Origin: Oscillospiraceae bacterium
GTDB taxonomy: Bacteria > Bacillota > Clostridia > Oscillospirales > Oscillospiraceae
Reading direction: 5' to 3'
Assembly (NCBI GenBank): GCA_017458065.1
Contig: JAFTGD010000021.1
Span: forward strand, 1-64,000
Length of the DNA: 64,000 nucleotides
Shown here: one piece after another, positions 34,533 through 43,077 of the stretch
Numbering within the stretch: position 1 is the stretch's first letter
Layout of the letters: every line of letters begins with the position of its first letter
Made by a program: the position numbers and the translations under genes
The notes under the pieces: generated by a model
What the model was told of the DNA's origin: nothing
The model's database searches: none
The model's input: only the letters and a program-made list of their open reading frames with translations

Positions 34533-34826
34533 TTATGCGGCAGGGCCCTCGAAAACCGCTTTGTCGAGAGCGGTTTTGATCGCAGCCCTGATCTTCTCAT
34601 AGGAGTCGCCGGGATGCGCCTCGAAAACCTTGATGTTCCCAAAATAGACAGTCGGGATATAGTAGTAGTTGTGCTCGTTGGCGTAGTCGACTTCTTCCTG
34701 CTCGTTGATCCATTTGACCGGTACCCGCTGGTAATCCGGCGTTTCTTCCTTCAACTCAGCAAGGGCCCTTTTCGCCTTGACACAATACGGACAGCCGGGA
34801 GAATAAAAGATTTCAATTCCTCTCAT
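34533..34826 (-). CDS. Glutaredoxin-like protein
   Basis: A 97-residue thioredoxin-fold protein with the redox motif CPYC near residue 12 (FYSPGCPYCVKAKRAL) and the cis-Pro motif IPTVYFG. There is an insertion around EEVDYANEHNYY compared with classic glutaredoxins. It probably reduces disulfides or glutathione-like mixed disulfides; the thiol partner in this organism is unknown. It is transcribed on its own from a minus-strand promoter, divergent from htpG. Confidence 0.88.
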   Translation of the reverse strand: MRGIEIFYSPGCPYCVKAKRALAELKEETPDYQRVPVKWINEQEEVDYANEHNYYYIPTVYFGNIKVFEAHPGDSYEKIRAAIKTALDKAVFEGPAA

Positions 34827-34916
34827 AATACACCTCCATTTGCAGATATTCGATTGCAGAACCGGCTTGGACGGATAGCTCGGAATCTGTGATATTTCGG
34901 TTAGATTTACAATACA

Positions 34917-34945
34917 AGTATATCAACATCCGGTGTGCTTCGCAA
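34917..34945 (-). promoter_or_regulatory. Promoter of the glutaredoxin gene
   Basis: On the minus strand TTGCGA (34940-34945) and TATACT (34917-34922) are separated by 17 bp. Confidence 0.6.
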
Positions 34946-34981
34946 GAGGAAAATGGGGCGGAGCCCAAATGCCACATCAGG

Positions 34982-35015
34982 TCGATACAAGTACGGATTA
35001 ACAGGTTTGTATCGA
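34982..35015. promoter_or_regulatory. Inverted repeat upstream of htpG, possible operator
   Basis: Perfect 9-bp arms TCGATACAA (34982-34990) and TTGTATCGA (35007-35015) are separated by 16 bp, ending 13 bp before the htpG -35 box. This looks like a dyad for a DNA-binding regulator. It is not a match to the classic CIRCE element. Confidence 0.5.
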
Positions 35016-35028
35016 TGCGAATTTCAAC

Positions 35029-35057
35029 TTGCACTTCACAGCAGAAAAGACTATAAT
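35029..35057 (+). promoter_or_regulatory. Promoter of htpG-hemW
   Basis: TTGCAC at 35029-35034 and TATAAT at 35052-35057 have a 17-bp spacer, 44 bp before htpG. Confidence 0.85.
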
Positions 35058-35101
35058 ATATAAAGTTTGAAATCATTACATAAAGTGAGGCAATATCTGA
35101 C

Positions 35102-37021
35102 ATGGCAAAAAAGCAATTCAAGGCAGAATCCAAGCGGCTCCTTGACCTGATGATCAACTCGATCTATACGAACAAAGAGATCTTTCTCCGTGAGATTATC
35201 TCCAACGCCTCTGACGCGATCGATAAGCTCTGCTATCTTTCCCTGACGGATGACACCGTCGGCCTGAATCGGGACGATTTCCGCATTGACATCATCATCG
35301 ACAAAACGGCCCGTACCATCACCGTCCGCGACAACGGCATCGGCATGACGATGTCCGAGGCGGAGAACAACCTCGGCGTCATTGCAAAGAGCGGCTCTTT
35401 CCAGTTCAAGGGTGAGATGGACGGCGAGAAAGCGGAGAACGAGGATCTCTCGATCATCGGTCAGTTCGGCGTCGGTTTCTACTCGGCGTTCATGGTCTCC
35501 GACGAGGTGACCGTCATCTCCCGCAAGTTCGGCGAGGCCGAGGGCGTCCGCTGGAACAGCAAGGGCGCCGACGGCTATACCGTGACAGCCTGCGAGCGCG
35601 ACAGCGTCGGTACTGACGTCATTATGCACATCAAGGAAGACTCGGACGAGGAAATCTACGGCTCCTATCTGGAGGTCTGGAAGATCAAGGCCCTGGTCAA
35701 GAAGTATTCGGACTATGTCCGCTGGCCCATCTGCATGGACATCGAGCACCAGGAACGCTTTGAGACGGAAGAGAAGAACGACGACGGATCTCCCAAGTAC
35801 GATTACCGGATGGTGACCGAGAACGAGGTCGTGAACTCCCGCGTCCCCATCTGGCAGCGCTCCAAGTCCGAAGTGACGGACGACGACTGCATCGCCTGGT
35901 ATAAGGAAAAGAACCGCGACCGCAAGGACCCCTGCGCCCTGGTGCGCATCAACGCCGAAGGCGCTGTGAGCTATAAGGCGATGCTCTTTGTCCCCGGCGA
36001 GCAGAATGAGAACATCTTCTCCGGCGATAACAAGGGCGCCATCACGCTTTATTCCAACGGCGTCATGATTATGGAGAAGTGCGACAAGCTGGTCCATGAG
36101 TATTTTGAGTTTGTCAAGGGCGTGGTTGATTCGCCTGACCTCTCGCTGAACATCTCCCGTGAGCTGCTTCAGCATGACCGCCAGCTGCGTATTATCGGGC
36201 AGAACCTCGAGAAACGCATCAAGTCTGAGCTCGAGAAGCTCATGCGCGAGGACCGTCCGAAGTACGAAGAGTTCTTTAAGAACTTCGGCGTGGATCTGAA
36301 GTGCGGCGTCTGTGACGAATACGGACGGTATAAGGATTTCCTGCGGGATCTGCTGATCTTCTGGACCGCGGAGGATAAGCAGGTAACGCTCAAGGAGTAT
36401 GTGGAGAACATGCCCGAGAGCCAGCAGAAGATCTATTACGCTTCCGCCGATACCCTGAAACGCGCGGTGAATCTGCCGCAGTGCGAGGAAGTGCGCAAGC
36501 GCGGCTATGAACTGCTCTATCTCACCAGCCCTCTGGACGAAATGGTGCTGGAGAATCTGCGCGAGCAGGACGGCAAGACCTTCTGCAATGTTGTGACAGA
36601 CGACCTCGGCTTTGAGACCGAGGAGGAGAAAAAAGCGGCCGAAGAGCGCGATATCGAGAACAAGGAGCTTCTGGACTTCATCAAGGAGTCCGTCGGCGAT
36701 CAGATCGCCAAGGTCAAGCTCTCCTCCAAGCTCTCCACCAGACCCTGCGCGCTGACGACCGAAGGCGGCGTGACACTCGAGATGGAGCGCTATTTCCGCG
36801 CAGGCCCCTCTGAGGAGATGCGCAAGGTCCGCGCTACACGTGTTCTGGAGCTGAACCCGGATCACCGGGCCTTCCAGGTGCTGCGCGAGGCCTTTGACGG
36901 CGGCGACAAAGAACGCGCCGCCTCTCTTGCAAAGATTCTCTCTACCCTGGCTTCGATCTCCGCCGGAGATGATCTGGAGGATGCCGGGGAGTTTACCGAT
37001 CTGGTCGCTGCCCTCTTCTAA
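35102..37021 (+). CDS. htpG: HtpG: bacterial Hsp90 chaperone
   Basis: ATP-dependent chaperone of 639 residues. The N-terminal GHKL ATPase is complete: EIFLREIISNASDAIDKL, TVRDNGIGM, GQFGVGFYSAFMV. The middle domain has VDSPDLSLNISRELLQ, and the C-terminal dimerisation region closes with NPDHRAFQVL. It is preceded by AAGTGAGG and a good promoter, with a 9-bp dyad further upstream. Its TAA shares a base with the hemW ATG (TAATG), so hemW is translationally coupled. Confidence 0.97.
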   Translation: MAKKQFKAESKRLLDLMINSIYTNKEIFLREIISNASDAIDKLCYLSLTDDTVGLNRDDFRIDIIIDKTARTITVRDNGIGMTMSEAENNLGVIAKSGSFQFKGEMDGEKAENEDLSIIGQFGVGFYSAFMVSDEVTVISRKFGEAEGVRWNSKGADGYTVTACERDSVGTDVIMHIKEDSDEEIYGSYLEVWKIKALVKKYSDYVRWPICMDIEHQERFETEEKNDDGSPKYDYRMVTENEVVNSRVPIWQRSKSEVTDDDCIAWYKEKNRDRKDPCALVRINAEGAVSYKAMLFVPGEQNENIFSGDNKGAITLYSNGVMIMEKCDKLVHEYFEFVKGVVDSPDLSLNISRELLQHDRQLRIIGQNLEKRIKSELEKLMREDRPKYEEFFKNFGVDLKCGVCDEYGRYKDFLRDLLIFWTAEDKQVTLKEYVENMPESQQKIYYASADTLKRAVNLPQCEEVRKRGYELLYLTSPLDEMVLENLREQDGKTFCNVVTDDLGFETEEEKKAAEERDIENKELLDFIKESVGDQIAKVKLSSKLSTRPCALTTEGGVTLEMERYFRAGPSEEMRKVRATRVLELNPDHRAFQVLREAFDGGDKERAASLAKILSTLASISAGDDLEDAGEFTDLVAALF

Positions 37022-38289
37022 TGGAAAAGCCCAGACTCGGTATCTATATCCACATTCCGTTCTGCGCGTCGAAGTGCGGCTACTGCGACTTCTATTCACT
37101 CGCGGGCTGTGAGGCGCAGATGCCCATCTTTCACAAGGCGCTCATCGACCACCTGCTGGAGTCCGCGCCTTCGATCCGCAACTATGAGGTGGACAGCATC
37201 TACTTCGGCGGCGGCACGCCCAGCTACTACGGAGCGGAGCGGTTGCTGGAGATCTTCGATGTGCTGAAGCTCAATGGCAACGTCCGTGTCGACACGGAAG
37301 TGACTGTCGAGTGCAACCCGGACTCGATGGTCTTCGACGAGCTGCGCGAAATGCGCGAGGAGGGCGTCAACCGTCTCTCGATCGGCGTACAGGCAGTGCA
37401 GGACGACCTGCTCAAGATGATTGGCCGACGCCACAACTGGGCGCAGGCCAGAGAAGCCTATGCCACGGCGCGCCGTGCCGGTTTTGACAACATCTCGCTC
37501 GACCTGATGTACGGTCTGCCCAGCCAGAACAAGCGCGATTGGGCCGAGAGCCTTGCCCGTGTGGTCGAACTCCACCCCGAACATATCTCCTGCTACGCAC
37601 TGAAGCTGGAAGAGGGAACACCGATGTTCGAGGACTATCGGAACTCCCCGCTGCTGCCGGATGACGACGAACAGGCGGATATGTATTCCTACGCCGCCCA
37701 GATGCTGGAGCGTTACGGCTATAAGCAGTACGAAGTATCCAACTTCTCCGCTCCCGGCTTCGAGTCCCGTCATAACCTCAAGTACTGGCGTCTTGACGAC
37801 TATATGGGTTTTGGCCCGGGCGCCCACTCCTGCGTGGGCAATCTCCGCTATTCCTTTGTGCGGGATCTGCGTCAGTACAGCTATGGCATTGCCCGCAAGG
37901 TCTCTGTCATCGACGAATATGAGGAGATCTCGCCCCTGGAACGCAGTGTGGAGTACCTGATGCTGGCTATGCGTACCAACCGGGGCGTTGAGGAACAGGA
38001 GTACCGGATCCGCTGTCAGAGTGACTGGAAGCCGATCCTCCGTGTTCTGGAGGCCTTCCGTGAGAAAGGCTGGACCGTGTGCGAGGACGACGGCCGCTGG
38101 CACTTTACCGTCTCCGGTTTCCTGCTCTCGAACCGGCTGATCGCCATCCTGCTGGAAGCGCAGGCCGGTGCGCGTCTGGACACTACGCCCTGGATGTACC
38201 GCCCCGACCGCGAAGAGCGCCGCCTGAATCTCCCAAAGGGGGAGAGCGAGCTGTTTACCGAGCTCTACGAGCAGAGAATCAAGAAGTAA
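37021..38289 (+). CDS. hemW: HemW-type radical SAM protein (heme chaperone family)
   Basis: A 422-residue homologue of HemW/HemN. The [4Fe-4S] motif CASKCGYCDFYS lies near residue 16, followed by YFGGGTPS and the RLSIGVQ motif. The C-terminal HemW domain (YMGFGPGAHS ... YLMLAMRTNRGVE) is present. The one-residue spacing that marks HemN (CxxxCxxCxC) is absent, supporting HemW, which inserts heme, over coproporphyrinogen dehydrogenase. It shares one base with htpG. Confidence 0.9.
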   Translation: MEKPRLGIYIHIPFCASKCGYCDFYSLAGCEAQMPIFHKALIDHLLESAPSIRNYEVDSIYFGGGTPSYYGAERLLEIFDVLKLNGNVRVDTEVTVECNPDSMVFDELREMREEGVNRLSIGVQAVQDDLLKMIGRRHNWAQAREAYATARRAGFDNISLDLMYGLPSQNKRDWAESLARVVELHPEHISCYALKLEEGTPMFEDYRNSPLLPDDDEQADMYSYAAQMLERYGYKQYEVSNFSAPGFESRHNLKYWRLDDYMGFGPGAHSCVGNLRYSFVRDLRQYSYGIARKVSVIDEYEEISPLERSVEYLMLAMRTNRGVEEQEYRIRCQSDWKPILRVLEAFREKGWTVCEDDGRWHFTVSGFLLSNRLIAILLEAQAGARLDTTPWMYRPDREERRLNLPKGESELFTELYEQRIKK

Positions 38290-38328
38290 TACAGCCTGTT
38301 CCGGGCACAATTCCTGATTTCACAATGC

Positions 38329-39909
38329 ATGATATTGGCTATGACATACAATCGACGTAAACACAGATCCCGTTCTCATTTCGGTCAGCGGCTGTTGCTG
38401 GTGCTCATCACCCTGGCGATCCTGCTGCTGCTCGGCCTTGCCGGCTGTGCCTATCTGGGATACCGGATCACAAATTCATCGACTTCCTTGCCCAACATGC
38501 GGTTGGACGGCGTCCCGGTTGGGGGAATGACCCGGGCGGAAGTTGCCCGGCGGCTGACCGAAGAGCAGTGGACGGGACTGAATGCTTCTTCCCTCAAGGT
38601 GACCTTCCCTCTGGACCTCAGCTGCACCCTGGAGCGCACACAGGCCGGAGCGACGCGCACTGCGGCGGAAGCCGCCGAAGCCGTCTGTACCTTCGGTCAT
38701 GACGGGGACTGGTTCCAAAATCTCGGCTCCTATCTTCGCGTCTGGCTGAAGCCCGGCTATTTCGATGTGACGCTGCCCGCGCCTGATCTGAACGCCACAT
38801 ATATCCGCGCGAATATCCAGTCGGTCACGGACCGCTTTCATGAGCTTACGGCTGACCGGGATACCACACTCGACCGGGAGAACGCCCGCCTTACCCTCGT
38901 AAAGGGCGGCGGCAGCATCTCGCTGGATGCAGATGCCATCTATGAAGCGATCTGCACAGCCCTGACCGACAGCGCGTCTCAACTCAACTGGACCGAGATC
39001 GCGGGTTCCGTCCAGATGCCGGACTTTCAGAAAATCTATAACGATGTCAATGTCGAACCGCAGGATGCGCGCTTTGATGAGGAGTGGAATGTTGTCCCGG
39101 AGGTCGTGGGTTGCACCTTTGATATCCCCGCTGCCGAGAAGCTCTGGCGGGAAGCGCGCCCCGGCACCCGGATCGAGATCCCCCTCACGCTCTACGAACC
39201 GGGGACCAAAGCTGCAGACCTGGAAGGGCTGCTGTATCGCGACAGGCTCTGCTTCATGACGACCAATTACTGGGACTCGGACGACGACCGAATCAACAAC
39301 ATCCACCTCGCGGCGGACAAGCTGGACGGCATCGTAGTTCTTCCCGGCGAGGTTTTCTCGTACAACAACGCCATCGGCGAGCGCACTGAGGAAGCAGGCT
39401 ATAAGTGGGCCGGAGCCTATGCCGACGGGGAAGTGACCATTGAGATCGGCGGCGGAATCTGTCAGGTCAGCTCCACCCTTTACTGCGCTGCTATGTACGC
39501 TCAGATGACCACCACCATGCGGCAGAACCACTGGTTTGCGGTCAATTACCTTTCCATGGGTTATGATGCGACGGTGAGCTGGGGCGGTCCGGACTACCGG
39601 TTCAAGAACACCCGAGATTATCCGGTGAAGCTGGTATCGTATTATGACGATCATTCCGTGACCATCGAGTTCTGGGGCACCAATGTGGACGGTTCTCACG
39701 TCTCGCCGTGGACGGCTTCACATGAGGTCTATGACGACGAGTGGGGCTGTCTCATCGGCTACAGCGTCACCGTCAACCGCAACATCCTTGATGCCAACGA
39801 CAACTTGATCGGTCAGGTCCAGGAACCCACGGGCATCTACCATCTGCACGACCATGAGATCGACTGGCCACCGGAAAAACTGGCCCGCGATGCGGTTTTG
39901 GCGGGTTAA
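38329..39909 (+). CDS. VanW-family cell-wall protein with putative peptidoglycan-binding domain
   Basis: A 526-residue membrane-anchored exported protein. A basic N-terminus and one helix (about 22-46, LLLVLITLAILLLLGLAGCAYLG) are followed by two repeats of the putative peptidoglycan-binding type (PG_binding_4; each begins with a GMTRAEVARRL-like helix) and a C-terminal VanW domain (GEVFSYNNAIGERTEEAGYKWA; IGGGICQVSSTLYCAA). VanW proteins are named from vancomycin-resistance clusters, but most, as here, lie alone and have no known activity. The start is uncertain: ATG codons at 38329 and 38341 both lack a clear ribosome site. Confidence 0.88.
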   Translation: MILAMTYNRRKHRSRSHFGQRLLLVLITLAILLLLGLAGCAYLGYRITNSSTSLPNMRLDGVPVGGMTRAEVARRLTEEQWTGLNASSLKVTFPLDLSCTLERTQAGATRTAAEAAEAVCTFGHDGDWFQNLGSYLRVWLKPGYFDVTLPAPDLNATYIRANIQSVTDRFHELTADRDTTLDRENARLTLVKGGGSISLDADAIYEAICTALTDSASQLNWTEIAGSVQMPDFQKIYNDVNVEPQDARFDEEWNVVPEVVGCTFDIPAAEKLWREARPGTRIEIPLTLYEPGTKAADLEGLLYRDRLCFMTTNYWDSDDDRINNIHLAADKLDGIVVLPGEVFSYNNAIGERTEEAGYKWAGAYADGEVTIEIGGGICQVSSTLYCAAMYAQMTTTMRQNHWFAVNYLSMGYDATVSWGGPDYRFKNTRDYPVKLVSYYDDHSVTIEFWGTNVDGSHVSPWTASHEVYDDEWGCLIGYSVTVNRNILDANDNLIGQVQEPTGIYHLHDHEIDWPPEKLARDAVLAG

Positions 39910-39962
39910 CGGCATAAAGCCAATCAAATTGTATCTATTATTCCCTGAAAGGAGTTTCCACT

Positions 39963-41900
39963 ATGTCCAAACCTACTTTCTACATCACCACGCCGATCTA
40001 CTATCCCTCGGATAAGCTCCACATCGGCCACACTTACTGTACCGTGGCGACAGACGCCATTGCGCGGTACAAGCGGCTGCGGGGCTACGACGTCATGTTC
40101 CTGACCGGAACAGACGAACACGGTCAGAAGATCGAAGAGAAGGCGAAGGAGGCTGGCGTGACGCCTCAGGCCTTTGTCGACCGCATTGTCGAAGGACCCG
40201 GAGGGATCCTGGACCTGTGGAAGCTCATGAACATCTCGAACGACCGTTTTATCCGCACCACGGACGATTACCACGTCGTAGCCATCCAGCGGGTCTTCCG
40301 CAAGATGTACGAGAACGGGGATATCTACAAAGGCGCCTATAAGGGCAAGTACTGCACCCCCTGCGAGAGCTTCTGGACGGAGAGCCAGCTGGTAAACGGC
40401 TGCTGCCCGGACTGCGGCCGTCCCGTTCATGACGCTGAGGAAGAGGCCTATTTCTTCCGGCTCTCCAAGTATGCCAAGCCCGTTCAGGAACTCCTGGAGT
40501 CCGGGACTTTCCTGGAGCCCGCCTCCCGCGTCAATGAGATGATCAACAACTTCATCAAGCCGGGCCTTGAGGACCTCTGTGTCTCCCGCACCAGTTTTAC
40601 CTGGGGCATCCCGGTGGACTTCGATCCGGGCCACGTGGTCTATGTCTGGGTTGATGCGCTCTTTAACTACGCCACCGCACTTGGCTACATGAACGACCGT
40701 TATGACGACTTTGATAAATACTGGCCCCCGGTGAACATCGTCGGCAAGGAGATTGTCCGTTTCCACTCGATCATCTGGCCGGCCATGCTCATGAGCGTGG
40801 GCGAGCCGATCCCGAAGAAGGTCTATGGCCATGGCTGGCTCGTCATTGACGGCGGCAAGATGTCCAAGTCCAAGGGCAACGTGGTGGATCCCTATGTCCT
40901 GGCGGAGAAGTTCGGCGTCGATGCCCTGCGCTTCTTCCTGCTCCGGACCTTCCCCTTCGGCTCTGACGGTAACTTCTCCAACGAGCTTCTGATCAACACC
41001 ATCAACGCGGATCTGGCCAACGCCCTCGGCAACCTGGTCTCCCGTACAACTGCCATGGTGGAGAAGTATTTCGGCGGCACGCTGCCTGCCGAACGCGTCT
41101 ACGACGCACTGGATGACGAGCTCCTGACCCTTGTCAGAGAGACCCCTTCTCTCTACGCAAAGCAGATGGACGCTTTCCAGCTCCATCTCGGTCTCGAAGA
41201 GACGTTCCGTCTCATCGGCCGTGCCAACAAGTATATCGACGAGACCACACCCTGGATCCTCGCGAAGGACGAGGCAAACAAAGCCCGCCTCGCCACCGTC
41301 ATGGCAAACCTTCTGGAGGCGATCCGCGTTGCGCTGGTTCTTCTGACGCCGTTCATCCCGGAGAGCTGCAGCAAGGCCTTCGACCAGATCGGTGCGCCCG
41401 ATGCGCTGCGTACCTGGGACAGCCTCGGTGCGGCGGCTGACGGAAGCATCACCGTCCACAAAGGCGAGACCCTCTTCCCGCGTATTGACACAGCAAAGAT
41501 GCTGGAGGAGCTGGAAGCCATGCACAAGCCGGCCACACCCCCGGCCAAGCCCGTCCTGCCTGATGTTACGATTGATGAGTTTGCCAAGTGCGACATGCGT
41601 GTTGTTAAAATCCTGACCTGTGAAGCCGTGAAGAAGTCCGAGAAGCTTCTGAAGTTCACTCTGGACGACGGCAGCGGCAAGGAGCGCCAGATTCTCTCCG
41701 GCATCCACAAGTTCTATGAGCCGGAACAGCTGGTCGGGAAGAAGGTCGTCGCTATTCTGAATCTCCCGCCGCGCAAGATGATGGGTCTCGAATCGAACGG
41801 CATGCTGCTCTCCGCTGTCAAGGAGGACGAGAAGGGGAACGAGATTTTGAAGCTCATGATCGTCGGGGATGATGTTCCCGTCGGCGCACAGCTCTGCTGA
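39963..41900 (+). CDS. metG: Methionyl-tRNA synthetase
   Basis: A 645-residue class I synthetase. The N-terminal HIGH motif reads KLHIGHTYC, a zinc knuckle has CTPCESFW...CCPDCG, and KMSKS is MSKSKGNVVDPY. The C-terminal ~110 residues are a tRNA-binding OB domain (DEFAKCDMRVVKIL ... GIHKFYEP ... LESNGMLLSA), as in dimeric MetRS. AAAGGAG precedes the ATG. Its stop overlaps the start of the next gene by one base. Confidence 0.97.
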   Translation: MSKPTFYITTPIYYPSDKLHIGHTYCTVATDAIARYKRLRGYDVMFLTGTDEHGQKIEEKAKEAGVTPQAFVDRIVEGPGGILDLWKLMNISNDRFIRTTDDYHVVAIQRVFRKMYENGDIYKGAYKGKYCTPCESFWTESQLVNGCCPDCGRPVHDAEEEAYFFRLSKYAKPVQELLESGTFLEPASRVNEMINNFIKPGLEDLCVSRTSFTWGIPVDFDPGHVVYVWVDALFNYATALGYMNDRYDDFDKYWPPVNIVGKEIVRFHSIIWPAMLMSVGEPIPKKVYGHGWLVIDGGKMSKSKGNVVDPYVLAEKFGVDALRFFLLRTFPFGSDGNFSNELLINTINADLANALGNLVSRTTAMVEKYFGGTLPAERVYDALDDELLTLVRETPSLYAKQMDAFQLHLGLEETFRLIGRANKYIDETTPWILAKDEANKARLATVMANLLEAIRVALVLLTPFIPESCSKAFDQIGAPDALRTWDSLGAAADGSITVHKGETLFPRIDTAKMLEELEAMHKPATPPAKPVLPDVTIDEFAKCDMRVVKILTCEAVKKSEKLLKFTLDDGSGKERQILSGIHKFYEPEQLVGKKVVAILNLPPRKMMGLESNGMLLSAVKEDEKGNEILKLMIVGDDVPVGAQLC

Positions 41901-42310
41901 TGAAAAAGAATCGCAGCGGATTTGCCTTTATTCTCTCCCTGGTGTTGCTCAGCGCCCTGTGGGAGTCCTGGGGACCCAGACTGCAGCAGATCTTCCGCAG
42001 TCCGCAGCGGCTGGGCCTGATGTGGCGATTCGACCGCATCAGTGTCATTGTAACAGTGGCTTTTCTGATCCTTGCAGTGACGGCGGTCCTATCATTCCTG
42101 GGAATGTTCAGAGGAAAGAAGGCTGTAAGAAGGGCGCCTGTAAAAAAAGCACCGGAAGAAGAGCCGCTTACCTGTGAACATGTGAGAGGCAGAGAAAAAT
42201 ACCTGGAACAGATCGACGGGTATCTGCGGACAGGCCTTATTGATCGGGACGAGTATAAGGTGCTGAAGGAACGCTATATGCGTATTGATATCCCGGAGGA
42301 TTACCATTGA
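41900..42310 (+). CDS. Small membrane protein with SHOCT-like C-terminus
   Basis: A 136-residue protein of unknown function. Two membrane helices are predicted (about 8-25 and 46-68, ISVIVTVAFLILAVTAVLSFLG), then a basic/acidic linker, then a ~35-residue helix-turn-helix-like end (REKYLEQIDGYLRTGLIDRDEYKVLKERYM) that resembles SHOCT modules. The ATG overlaps the metG stop (TGATG) and the 3' end overlaps the small ORF that follows by 4 bases, so metG, this gene and the small ORF are translationally linked. Confidence 0.75.
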   Translation: MKKNRSGFAFILSLVLLSALWESWGPRLQQIFRSPQRLGLMWRFDRISVIVTVAFLILAVTAVLSFLGMFRGKKAVRRAPVKKAPEEEPLTCEHVRGREKYLEQIDGYLRTGLIDRDEYKVLKERYMRIDIPEDYH

Positions 42311-42396
42311 AACTGCTGCGACGTCTCTATGACCTCGGCAGCGCACTGGAGATCGCCGCCGAAAGGTTCATTGTGAAACTCCTGCGACGAAAATAA
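42307..42396 (+). CDS. 29-residue basic amphipathic small protein, translationally coupled
   Basis: An ORF of 30 codons including the stop. A TTG start at 42307 overlaps the TGA of the upstream gene (TTGA), with CGGAGGATTACCA just upstream as a strong ribosome site. The peptide begins MKLLRRLYDLGSALEIA and ends VKLLRRK. It could form one amphipathic helix with Arg/Lys at both ends, such as a membrane-surface peptide. Expression is not proven. A weak, wobble-rich hairpin with a T run follows at about 42402-42437. Confidence 0.55.
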   Translation: MKLLRRLYDLGSALEIAAERFIVKLLRRK

Positions 42397-42517
42397 GCGA
42401 AATGAAAGGGCCTTCCGGACATCGGCGGGCTTTTTCTACAGGATTGAAATTGGCGAAAATGAGGCTATAAAGAGGCTTTTTTTGTACAAAAGTAACATAT
42501 ACTTTCCCTATATCCGG

Positions 42518-42526
42518 TGCTATAAT
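42518..42526 (+). promoter_or_regulatory. Extended -10 promoter of the DUF6465-type gene
   Basis: TGCTATAAT at 42518-42526 is an extended -10 with a perfect hexamer. The -35 region is poor. It lies 37 bp before the gene. Confidence 0.55.
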
Positions 42527-42562
42527 GCGCATGAATTCCGAAAGAAAGGAGGATAGACCAAT

Positions 42563-42904
42563 ATGGCAACAAAGAAGGTTACGGAAGAAGTGACCGCCGA
42601 AAAGAAGCCTGTCGCGAAGAAGCCCGCAGCGAAGAAAGCCGCCCCCGCGAAAGCGGAACCTGCGAAGGAAGCAGCCGTGGTGAAAGCCCCGGAGAAGAAG
42701 GCAGCCGCAAAGAAGCCCGCTGCGAAAAAGCCTGCAGCAAAGAAGGCAGCGGATGTGATTATTCAGTCCCCACTTGGCGGAGAAATCACCCCTGAGGCGA
42801 TCCTCGCGAAGGTTGGCGCTGTAGATAAGGTATACGTCAGAGTCGATGAGAACAAGGCGTACTGGGTACGCGGAGGCGAGACAGGCAGCGTAGACCTGTG
42901 GTAA
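42563..42904 (+). CDS. DUF6465-type protein with a histone-like Lys/Ala/Pro tail
   Basis: A 113-residue, two-part protein. Residues 1-65 are a low-complexity basic tail with KPAAKK-type repeats, like histone H1 tails. Residues 66-113 are a small folded domain (IIQSPLGGEITPEAILAKVG ... VYVRVDENKAYWVRGG) that I recognise as DUF6465, common in Clostridia. The tail suggests binding to DNA, RNA or another polyanion; the folded part has no known activity. AAAGGAGG lies upstream of the ATG. Confidence 0.75.
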   Translation: MATKKVTEEVTAEKKPVAKKPAAKKAAPAKAEPAKEAAVVKAPEKKAAAKKPAAKKPAAKKAADVIIQSPLGGEITPEAILAKVGAVDKVYVRVDENKAYWVRGGETGSVDLW

Positions 42905-43013
42905 TGTCCCGGAAAAGACAACATAAGCAATGCTTTCACGCCCGGCAGGGTTTCCTGCAGGGCGTGCTCTTTTTGGCAGAAGCAGAACGGCTGTGGAATT
43001 CACAAACAGGTAA

Positions 43014-43041
43014 TTGAAAAAACAGCAGGATCCGTTATAAT
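43014..43041 (+). promoter_or_regulatory. Promoter of the histidine kinase-htrA-ygjP operon
   Basis: TTGAAA at 43014-43019 and TATAAT at 43036-43041 have a 16-bp spacer, 36 bp before the start codon. Confidence 0.75.
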
Positions 43042-43077
43042 GGGTCTCAGTAAAAACGTTTTGAGGCGTGATAGCAC

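Noticed and set aside
35051-37099. A 682-codon minus-strand frame opposite htpG
   Set aside because: htpG is unmistakable on the + strand, and the antisense frame lacks any family features.
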